A DNA stretch of 7,584 bases from CANLWN01 sp039815505 (GTDB taxonomy: Bacteria; Bacteroidota; Bacteroidia; Flavobacteriales; Flavobacteriaceae), in NCBI GenBank assembly GCA_039815505.1, contig JBCBZE010000164.1, positions 1-7,584 on the forward strand, in the 5' to 3' direction. A model generated the notes under the pieces. The model saw only the letters and a list, made by a program, of their open reading frames with translations. It did not search any database and was not told where the DNA came from. Every line of letters starts with the position of its first letter. The first letter of the stretch is position 1. Both the position numbers and the translations under genes were made by a program. Below are positions 1-4,979 of the stretch, in pieces.

Positions 1-549
1 AAACGGATGATATTTTTCAATCAGTTTTTTAGCTAGTATAAGGTAAGTTCCAAATGCCGTCGCATTTAGAATAAACAATGCGTTTCCCAAAGGAATATTA
101 GGGGCATCTGACCGTATTTCCGCTCCAAAAAGGATAAGTGCGAGGGCGCCGATGAAGCCCAACAGTATACCCAATCCTTTTTGCAAGGTAATTTTCTCCT
201 TGATCAGGAAAGCGGACAAGACAACCACTATAATGGGTGTTATAGTGACCAAAACGGAGCTGTTTATCGGCGTGGAAAGTGCGAGTCCTTTAAAAAAGGC
301 GAGCATATTAACAACCATCCCCAAAATGGAGCATAACAATATCCTTCCCCAATCTTTTCGTTCTATTTTTTCTTTGGGGCCAAAAAAGGAGATACACCAA
401 AAAAGTAACGCAGCACCGGTTACCCTGATAAAAATAAACCCAAAAGGTTGTACATAGGTGGGCATTACTCCCTTTGCTATGGTATGGTTTAACCCATAGA
501 TAGTGGTGGCGCCCAGGGCAGCTAGTAGGGCAAGGGTCCTTTTGCTCAA
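1..549 (-). CDS. EamA/DMT-family transporter, 3' end missing
   Basis: This is an inner-membrane permease of the drug/metabolite transporter superfamily; the substrate cannot be told from sequence. 183 codons are visible and the reading frame leaves the window at base 1, so the C-terminal part is lost. Hydrophobic segments lie at about residues 5-23, 34-56, 68-87, 93-115, 124-143 and 154-175. They make one complete EamA repeat and the start of the second. Typical family features are the TIYGLNHTIAK stretch in helix 1 and STPINSSVLVTITPI in the fourth segment. The start is a TTG at 549-547: stop codons lie in frame just upstream (588-580 and 594-592 region) and no ATG or GTG falls between them and the TTG, while the first in-frame ATG (residue 29) would delete helix 1. 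The TTG overlaps the TGA stop of the ArsC-like gene, which suggests translational coupling. Family assignment is firm; the start is inferred. Confidence 0.88.
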   Translation of the reverse strand, partial: MSKRTLALLAALGATTIYGLNHTIAKGVMPTYVQPFGFIFIRVTGAALLFWCISFFGPKEKIERKDWGRILLCSILGMVVNMLAFFKGLALSTPINSSVLVTITPIIVVVLSAFLIKEKITLQKGLGILLGFIGALALILFGAEIRSDAPNIPLGNALFILNATAFGTYLILAKKLIEKYHPF

Positions 550-899
550 GGATGTATGGTTTCTTTGGCAGCGGCGACCACCTTTTTACTATTACCTATA
601 TAGATAGCATTATCTACAATGATTACGGGTCTTTTTAAAAAAGTATAATGCCCCAAAATCAGTTCTTTGACATCGGTCTCCGAAAGTGTTTTGTCAACGA
701 GTCCTTTTTCCTTGTAGAGCCTGGCCCTTTTGCTGAAGAGCGACTCATAACTACCGGAGAGTTTTTGCATTTCATTTAACTGCGCTTCGGTAATGACATC
801 TGTTTTTATATCCTGCAGTACAAAACCATCCAAGGGCCCTATTTCTTGTAGGATTCTTTTGCACGTATCACAAGTACTTAAATAGTATATTTTTTTCAT
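546..899 (-). CDS. ArsC/Spx-family thioredoxin-fold protein (arsenate reductase-like)
   Basis: A 117-residue cytoplasmic protein of the ArsC/Spx/YffB family. The N-terminal strand leads to S8-T9-C10-D11-T12-C13-K14-R15. The C10xxC13 pair resembles the redox switch of Spx and the CDT motif of YffB proteins more than the single cysteine of classical ArsC. LFSKRAR (54-60) and the family signature K89-R90-P91-V92 follow, and the length is normal. In the E. coli plasmid R773 ArsC three arginines (60, 94, 107) bind arsenate. R90 here matches Arg94, but the position matching Arg107 appears to be N103, so true arsenate reduction is doubtful. Automated annotation would probably say arsenate reductase. 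No arsenite exporter is adjacent: the downstream partner is a DMT permease and the nearest ArsR gene is separated by the racemase. Start is ATG at 899-897. The fold is firm; the biochemical role is open. Confidence 0.85.
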   Translation of the reverse strand: MKKIYYLSTCDTCKRILQEIGPLDGFVLQDIKTDVITEAQLNEMQKLSGSYESLFSKRARLYKEKGLVDKTLSETDVKELILGHYTFLKRPVIIVDNAIYIGNSKKVVAAAKETIHP

Positions 900-1016
900 T
901 TTTTATAGGGTCTAAAATTCATTTTTTGCTCGATCAATAGCTTATGCTTCATCGAAACTTATTTTGCACTAACCTTTGTCTATGGAGCACCAGATTTTTC
1001 CCATGACAAAGAAATC

Positions 1017-1024
1017 CAAATTTA
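1017..1024 (-). promoter_or_regulatory. Possible -7 box for the ArsC-like gene
   Basis: Read on the minus strand this is TAAATTTG, a perfect match to the Bacteroidota -7 consensus TAnnTTTG. It lies in the gap between racemase and ArsC-like genes and would give a leader of about 110 bases. No TTG/TTTG -33 element is seen at the right distance, and the gap is AT-rich, so a chance match is quite possible. Confidence 0.25.
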
Positions 1025-1114
1025 TGGCTAAAAAGAATATTTTTGAGCACTCTCGTTCGGTATTTTTTAGATATTAAATAGAACATGTGGGCAAACCCAA
1101 TTGCTAAATGACTT

Positions 1115-1807
1115 TTACATCAAAGCTAAATCAACAGCTTTTTGAGCATGGATCTTGGTGGTATCGAAAACAGGGATGTCCACATCTTTATCGGCGACGA
1201 GCAACGGTAGTTCCGTACAACCTAAAATGATACCCTCGGCCCCTCTCTTTTCAAGCTTTTTTATAAGGGCGACACAGATTTTTTTTGAGTCTTCGGTGAA
1301 AACGCCATGAACCAATTCATTATAAATAATATCATGGACAAGCTGTCTTTCTGCGGCAAAAGGAACGATAACCTCCAATTCATAGGTCCCCATAAGTTTT
1401 TGGGTATAAAATTCTCTTTCCATGGTGAATTTAGTTCCCAGTAACCCCACCTTTTTTAATCCTTTACTTGTTATTTTTTCCCCAACTGCATCCGCAATAT
1501 GAAGAAATGGAATATGCACGGTATTTTCGATGGCACCGCTTACCAAGTGTATGGTGTTAGTGCAAAGTAAAATCATATCGGCACCTGCGGTTTGTAGCTT
1601 TTTACTATGCATTGCCATAATAGCACCTATTTTATTCCAATGGCCTTGAAAAGTAAGTTTTTCGATTTCCGAAAAATTCACTGAGATCATAATGTTTTTA
1701 GCGGAATGTGAACCTCCCAAACGCTGCTTGACCATTGTGTTGATATAATCGTAATATATTTTTGAGGATTCCCAGCTCATCCCACCTATAAGCCCTATTG
1801 TTTTCAT
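1115..1807 (-). CDS. Aspartate/glutamate racemase family protein (YgeA-like)
   Basis: A 230-residue cofactor-independent amino-acid racemase of the Asp/Glu/hydantoin racemase superfamily, expected to interconvert L and D forms of aspartate, glutamate or other amino acids in the cytoplasm. Two catalytic cysteines use a two-base mechanism: C82 in LLCTNTIH and C197 in ILGCTELPLL. The N-terminus MKTIGLIGGMSWESS, the RLGGSHSA segment, FLHIADA (101-107) and PVFDT near the C-terminus all match E. coli YgeA as I recall it, so broad-specificity racemization is more likely than MurI-type glutamate racemization. I chose the start at 1807-1805 because the family begins at MKTIGL. ATG at 1816-1814 adds three residues and is equally possible. 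The frame stays open to an ATG at 1903, but that 32-residue extension has no counterpart in the family. No -7 box is seen upstream, so transcription may come from the ArsR promoter. Confidence 0.9.
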   Translation of the reverse strand: MKTIGLIGGMSWESSKIYYDYINTMVKQRLGGSHSAKNIMISVNFSEIEKLTFQGHWNKIGAIMAMHSKKLQTAGADMILLCTNTIHLVSGAIENTVHIPFLHIADAVGEKITSKGLKKVGLLGTKFTMEREFYTQKLMGTYELEVIVPFAAERQLVHDIIYNELVHGVFTEDSKKICVALIKKLEKRGAEGIILGCTELPLLVADKDVDIPVFDTTKIHAQKAVDLALM

Positions 1808-1848
1808 TTGTTCCATAGTTGCACTGTTTTTTAATAGCTTCTTTCGAT

Positions 1849-1989
1849 TTATTTTGTTCTGGACATGTCCTCCGCCCCAATAATAATCAAGTTTTGCAAC
1901 CATTTTTTTAAGAGGGTTATGTACTTACTATTTACCAGCTTGTTCCGTTCACGGTATTCCGGGCATATGCATTTAATGTTATTTTCCAT
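1849..1989 (-). CDS. Possible small ORF of 46 residues, unknown function
   Basis: I do not recognise this ORF. It runs ATG (1989-1987) to TAA (1851-1849) on the same strand as its neighbours. It starts 48 bases after the ArsR-type gene stops and ends about 32 bases before the racemase ATG at 1816. The product starts MENNIKCICPEYRERNK, with two cysteines at positions 7 and 9, followed by a basic and hydrophobic stretch LLKKWLQNLIIIGAEDM. There is no signal peptide and no full membrane helix. It occupies, in another frame, the same DNA as the long N-terminal extension of the racemase reading frame, so at most one of the two is real. The upstream A-rich context (AAATATGATAGAC) suits a Bacteroidota start. 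Short length and lack of a known family make it uncertain; a chance ORF is a fair alternative. Confidence 0.3.
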   Translation of the reverse strand: MENNIKCICPEYRERNKLVNSKYITLLKKWLQNLIIIGAEDMSRTK

Positions 1990-2037
1990 GTCTATCATAT
2001 TTATATTTCGCTAAATGTCGATTTATAGGAAAAAAAA

Positions 2038-2340
2038 TTATAGATCTTTGCGCAAGGCATTAATATATGCCGCTATAATTTCTTCGTTTCTTCTATAATA
2101 GGTCCATTTTCCATGTCTTGTGGGGATAATAAGATTTGCATTTTGCATTGAAGTAAGATAAGTTGAAATAGTAGACTGGGATAAACCTGTTTTATCATGT
2201 ATATAACCTACACAGACCCCATCGTTAAAATGATCAATATCCTGATGTGGTGGAAAATTTGCCTCGGGCTCTTTTAACCACTTTAAGATATTTACTCGGG
2301 TTTGATTGGAGAGTATTTTGCTTATTTCTGTTATATTCAT
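2038..2340 (-). CDS. ArsR-family winged-helix transcriptional regulator
   Basis: A 100-residue ArsR/SmtB-type dimeric DNA-binding repressor. Helix 1 carries ISKILSNQTRVNILKWL (6-22), the usual dimer-interface helix. Residues about 41-69 form the helix-turn-helix, with recognition helix LSQSTISTYLTSMQNANLI (53-71). HGKWTYYRRN (76-85) is the beta-wing. The only cysteine is C43, and no CxC or classical arsenite-binding pair exists. A metal or other small-molecule input through the H32/D34/D36/H37 cluster is conceivable but unproven. The gene is divergent from a DinB-like gene across 73 bases that hold a palindrome placed between and over the promoters, so autoregulation together with control of the divergent gene is the natural reading. 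A -7 box ends about 4 bases before the ATG, implying a nearly leaderless mRNA. Family is firm; signal is unknown. Confidence 0.88.
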   Translation of the reverse strand: MNITEISKILSNQTRVNILKWLKEPEANFPPHQDIDHFNDGVCVGYIHDKTGLSQSTISTYLTSMQNANLIIPTRHGKWTYYRRNEEIIAAYINALRKDL

Positions 2341-2344
2341 GCTA

Positions 2345-2377
2345 CAAATATAGTTTATATTTATATATCTAGAAAAA
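2345..2377 (-). promoter_or_regulatory. Promoter of the ArsR-family gene
   Basis: On the minus strand TATATTTG (2352-2345) matches the Bacteroidota -7 consensus TAnnTTTG exactly. TTTTTC (2377-2372), 19 bases upstream, occupies the -33 position but is only a partial match to TTTG. Transcription would begin about 1 base before the ATG at 2340, so the transcript would be leaderless or nearly so. Confidence 0.5.
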
Positions 2378-2389
2378 TAGATATGTTAA
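2360..2389. promoter_or_regulatory. Palindromic operator candidate between ArsR and DinB-like genes
   Basis: ATATCTA (2365-2371) and TAGATAT (2378-2384) form a perfect 7-base inverted repeat around a 6-base GAAAAA spacer. Counting 12 bases outward from the spacer on each side, 10 of 12 positions pair. The spacer coincides with the presumed -33 region of the ArsR promoter, and the right arm abuts a near-consensus -7 box (TAATTTTC, 2387-2394) facing the DinB-like gene. That is where an ArsR-family dimer would repress both directions. The region is very AT-rich, which raises the chance of fortuitous palindromes. Confidence 0.5.
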
Positions 2390-2394
2390 TTTTC
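2387..2394 (+). promoter_or_regulatory. Weak -7 box for the DinB-like gene
   Basis: TAATTTTC differs from TAnnTTTG only at the last base and would place transcription start about 15 bases before the ATG at 2414. No clear TTG element lies 17-23 bases upstream; the operator candidate fills that space. Offered as the most likely site, with low certainty. Confidence 0.25.
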
Positions 2395-2413
2395 ACCCAA
2401 TTACAGGTATACT

Positions 2414-2887
2414 ATGGAAAATGTGTTCCAGATTACGGTACAAAATAGAAAAGCGCTGCATAATATTTTAGTCAGAACACCCCGGAAGGATTTACTGAAA
2501 ATTCCGAATGGCTACAATAATAATATCTGGTGGAATATAGCACATGTTGTGGTTACGCAGCAACTATTGGTTTATGGCTTAAGTGGACTCCCTAAACAGG
2601 TCGATGGGGAAATTGTTCAAAAATTTAGAAAGGGAACAGTTCCGGATGGAACTGCAACCAATGAAGAAATAGCAATTATCAAAGGTTTTCTGGTTCCTAC
2701 TATTGAAAAGACCGAATTGGATTATAAACATGGCCGTTTTCAACGATACACCACATACACCACAAGCACTAAAGCCACCTTACTTAAGGTTGAGGATGCC
2801 CTTACGTTCAATTTATATCATGAAGGATTGCATTTGGGCGCTATTTTAGCGCTGCAAAAAGCGTTGATCGGGAACGGGGCCTCTTAG
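2414..2887 (+). CDS. DinB-like (DinB_2) four-helix putative metal-binding protein
   Basis: A 157-residue cytoplasmic protein of the DinB/YfiT superfamily of four-helix bundles. The expected metal triad is visible: H44 in NIAHVV, and H136 with H140 in YHEGLHLG. The N-terminal helix (about 1-20) and the WWNIAHVVVTQQLLVYGLSG helix (39-58) fit the family, as does the length. Relatives include thiol-dependent S-transferases and hydrolases, for example bacillithiol and mycothiol transferases, but most members have no known substrate, so no reaction is proposed. The divergent ArsR-family gene and palindrome suggest this is the regulated target, perhaps a detoxification or stress enzyme; that is inference. 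Its stop overlaps tail-to-tail by 4 bases with the lipoprotein gene. Start ATG 2414 follows an A-rich leader and gives the normal family N-terminus. Confidence 0.82.
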   Translation: MENVFQITVQNRKALHNILVRTPRKDLLKIPNGYNNNIWWNIAHVVVTQQLLVYGLSGLPKQVDGEIVQKFRKGTVPDGTATNEEIAIIKGFLVPTIEKTELDYKHGRFQRYTTYTTSTKATLLKVEDALTFNLYHEGLHLGAILALQKALIGNGAS

Positions 2888-3627
2888 GATTTAATTTTTG
2901 TTGACAAGTAGTTTTTTACCTCATTAAAGGGCAGGATCAATACTATTGTCCCATCTGCATAGGAGGCTACTTCGTATTGATTATAAAGTAATTGTATACC
3001 TTCCTGGGTGAAACCAATGTTTTCGGGCAGGTAAAATTCATTTTTTTCGAACATAAACCCTGTGCTGTTTATAGGATCATCTTGCGGAATATTTTCTTGT
3101 ATACGGAATTTGGTCTCTGCAAATCTTTTGAAGTCTTTTTTACTTTCAAAAAGCTCCCAATCCTCCAATTCATCGTTCTTTTTTTTATCAAAATTCAAAA
3201 AACGGTTTGTACTATATCCATGTGCGCCACCTGTAAACAAATACGCTTCTAACATTATAGTAAGCATATTTACGTCCTCATAAGTAACTCTTCCCTCAAT
3301 TTTTGCCTCCCAGGTTACCGTTTCGTCCGGATACAGTTTTTTTATTTCAAGGAAGCCATTTTTAAAAGACTGGATGGCTTTGTCAATTGTTGTAGGGTTC
3401 TTTTCATCATCAAAAGTCAATAGTGAGATGACTTCTTCTTCCAAAGCATTGTTTATCACATTTTCCATTTTGGAATCCCCCATTGCATTTGGAATCTCAA
3501 TGAACACCTCTGGACAGTCCGTACAGGGACCTATATCAAAGCCTATAGGTTCAAGGGTAAGTTTATCGTTGTCATTACAACTAAGCAGAAACAAAACCAA
3601 AAGTAGATAGGCCAGAGGGGTCTTCAT
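2884..3627 (-). CDS. Lipoprotein with DUF4163 and DUF3298 (RsiV/PdaC-like) domains
   Basis: A 247-residue exported lipoprotein. A lysine is followed by a hydrophobic core (PLAYLLLVLFLL) and the lipobox LLSC with lipidated C17, so it should be anchored in the membrane facing the periplasm or the cell surface. Residues about 38-125 resemble DUF4163. TGGAHGYST (132-140) and the following region to about 240 match DUF3298, the pair seen in RsiV and PdaC. RsiV binds lysozyme, and PdaC has a separate deacetylase domain that is absent here. A CTDC pair (C35, C38) follows the lipid anchor and may form a disulfide. The frame is open to an ATG at 3654, but I chose 3627 because it gives a proper signal peptide and because the -7 box overlaps the upstream ATG. 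The start is divergent from the PLP-enzyme gene. Domain family is likely; function is unknown. Confidence 0.83.
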   Translation of the reverse strand: MKTPLAYLLLVLFLLSCNDNDKLTLEPIGFDIGPCTDCPEVFIEIPNAMGDSKMENVINNALEEEVISLLTFDDEKNPTTIDKAIQSFKNGFLEIKKLYPDETVTWEAKIEGRVTYEDVNMLTIMLEAYLFTGGAHGYSTNRFLNFDKKKNDELEDWELFESKKDFKRFAETKFRIQENIPQDDPINSTGFMFEKNEFYLPENIGFTQEGIQLLYNQYEVASYADGTIVLILPFNEVKNYLSTKIKS

Positions 3628-3651
3628 AAAAAATGGATTAAATGAATATTG

Positions 3652-3681
3652 CAAAAGTACGGCTTCATTGTATTCTCCAAA
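3652..3681 (-). promoter_or_regulatory. Promoter of the lipoprotein gene
   Basis: On the minus strand TTTG (3681-3678), an 18-base spacer and TACTTTTG (3659-3652) form a full Bacteroidota -33/-7 pair. Transcription would start near 3648, about 20 bases before the ATG at 3627 and downstream of the alternative ATG at 3654. This supports the shorter protein. Confidence 0.6.
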
Positions 3682-3698
3682 AGATAACGATACATTTG
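3668..3698 (+). promoter_or_regulatory. Promoter of the cystathionine-synthase-type gene
   Basis: TTG (3668-3670), a 20-base spacer and TACATTTG (3691-3698) match the Bacteroidota consensus. Transcription would start near 3702, leaving a leader of about 15 bases before ATG 3717. The element interleaves with the divergent lipoprotein promoter, whose -33 TTTG lies inside this spacer. No operator or riboswitch fits in so short a leader. Confidence 0.62.
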
Positions 3699-3716
3699 CA
3701 GGGATAATTATACAAA

Positions 3717-4871
3717 ATGAGCGAAAAAAATTTAAAATTCAATAGCAAGACCATTCATGGCGGACAACAACCCGATAAAGCATATGGATCAGTTATGCCG
3801 CCAATTTATCAAACGTCAACGTATGCCCAAACTACTCCGGGCGGACATCAAGGCTACGAATATTCCAGAAGCGCCAATCCTACGAGGACGGCGTTGGAAA
3901 ATTCGTTGGCCAGCATAGAAAATGGGAGTTATGGTTTGGCATTTGCCAGCGGCTTGGCCGCTATAGATGCAGTGATCAAATTATTGGAACCTGGAGATGA
4001 AGTTGTCTCTACGAATGATTTGTATGGAGGAAGTTATCGCCTGTTCAAGCAGGTGTTCGAAAAATTTGGGATTACGTTCCACTTTATTGGTATGCAAGAT
4101 GTCTCCACGATAGCTACGTATATAAATGATAAAACAAAGCTGATTTGGGTAGAGACTCCGACAAACCCGATGATGAATGTCATTGATATTGTTGCAGTTT
4201 CGCATTTGGCTAAAAAGCATAATATTTTGCTGGCGGTTGACAATACGTTTGCCACGCCATATCTGCAGCGTCCCTTGGATTTAGGGGCAGATATTATAAT
4301 GCACTCCGCTACAAAGTATTTGGGAGGGCACAGTGATGTGGTCGCAGGTGCGTTAATCGTTAAGGATAAAGACCTAGCGGATAAATTATATTTCATTCAA
4401 AATGCAAGTGGGGCGGTTTGCGGCCCTATGGATAGCTTTCTTATACTTCGAGGTATTAAAACACTTCATATTAGAATGCAACGACATTGCGAAAATGGAA
4501 AGGCCATTGCAGAATATCTGGCCAAACATCCGAAAATAGAAAAAGTATATTGGCCTGGTTTTGAAGACCATCCCAATCATGATATCGCTAAAAGTCAAAT
4601 GAGCGATTTTGGCGGAATGATCTCCTTTGTCACCAAGGGAAGTAGTTATGCAGATGCCATAAAGATCGTGGAAAAATTAAAGGTCTTTACGCTTGCGGAA
4701 TCCTTAGGTGGCGTGGAAAGTTTAGCTGGTCATCCCGCAAGTATGACCCATGCCAGTATTCCAAAGGAAGAACGTGAAAAAAGCGGTGTTGTAGACGCTT
4801 TAATACGATTAAGCGTTGGGATCGAGGATGAAACCGATCTCATTGCCGATTTGGAACAGGCAATAGGATAA
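3717..4871 (+). CDS. Cystathionine gamma-synthase / gamma-lyase (Cys/Met metabolism PLP enzyme)
   Basis: A 384-residue fold-type I PLP enzyme of the Cys/Met metabolism family, acting in the cytoplasm in transsulfuration. It either condenses an activated homoserine ester with cysteine to cystathionine, or cleaves cystathionine. The Schiff-base lysine is K200 in HSATKYLGGHSD. Phosphate and ring contacts expected from E. coli CGS are Y49 and R51 (YSRSANPTR), Y103 (DLYGGSYR) and D175 (AVDNTFATPY). ESLGGVESLAGHPASMTH (328-345) is the usual active-site loop. E48 before the YSR motif together with E328 resembles gamma-lyases, whereas E. coli MetB has Asp at the first position, as I recall. The gene could therefore be metB or a gamma-lyase, and I leave the symbol blank. 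Length is normal. It has its own -33/-7 promoter and is followed by a separate promoter for gdhA. Confidence 0.9.
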   Translation: MSEKNLKFNSKTIHGGQQPDKAYGSVMPPIYQTSTYAQTTPGGHQGYEYSRSANPTRTALENSLASIENGSYGLAFASGLAAIDAVIKLLEPGDEVVSTNDLYGGSYRLFKQVFEKFGITFHFIGMQDVSTIATYINDKTKLIWVETPTNPMMNVIDIVAVSHLAKKHNILLAVDNTFATPYLQRPLDLGADIIMHSATKYLGGHSDVVAGALIVKDKDLADKLYFIQNASGAVCGPMDSFLILRGIKTLHIRMQRHCENGKAIAEYLAKHPKIEKVYWPGFEDHPNHDIAKSQMSDFGGMISFVTKGSSYADAIKIVEKLKVFTLAESLGGVESLAGHPASMTHASIPKEEREKSGVVDALIRLSVGIEDETDLIADLEQAIG

Positions 4872-4922
4872 GAATTTTTATCAAATTTTTAAAAAAACAA
4901 GGCACAAATTATATAAATAATA

Positions 4923-4930
4923 TAATTTTG
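4923..4930 (+). promoter_or_regulatory. -7 box of gdhA
   Basis: TAATTTTG is a perfect TAnnTTTG match in the 108-base gap before gdhA and would give a leader of about 45 bases. No TTG is present 17-23 bases upstream; that space is A/T only. The gap also holds an AT-rich TTTTTAAAAAAA stretch after the previous stop, but no GC-stemmed terminator. Confidence 0.42.
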
Positions 4931-4979
4931 CGCTTATATTTTTAATTCATCAAATAATCAATTGATATAACAGTTCTTT

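Noticed and set aside
152..457. A 101-codon plus-strand frame near the left edge.
   Set aside because: It is the shadow of the EamA transporter on the other strand, whose translation shows a full DMT repeat.
982..1077. A 31-codon plus-strand ORF in the gap before the racemase gene.
   Set aside because: It is too short, opposite in direction to both neighbours and without a perfect -7 box upstream; its basic/aromatic composition is what AT-rich noise gives.
1082..1104. A TGGG/CCCA mini-hairpin after the racemase stop as a terminator.
   Set aside because: The stem has only four pairs and no T-run follows on the minus strand, so it does not support termination.
1..2340. An arsenic-resistance operon (ArsR regulator, ArsC-like protein, transporter on one strand).
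   Set aside because: The transporter is a DMT permease and not ArsB/Acr3, the ArsC-like protein has a CxxC motif and lacks the third arginine, the ArsR protein lacks an arsenite-binding cysteine set, and a racemase lies between them.
4034..4396. A 120-codon open frame antisense to the PLP-enzyme gene.
   Set aside because: It lies wholly inside a complete, motif-bearing gene, has no upstream promoter-like element and shows no family features.
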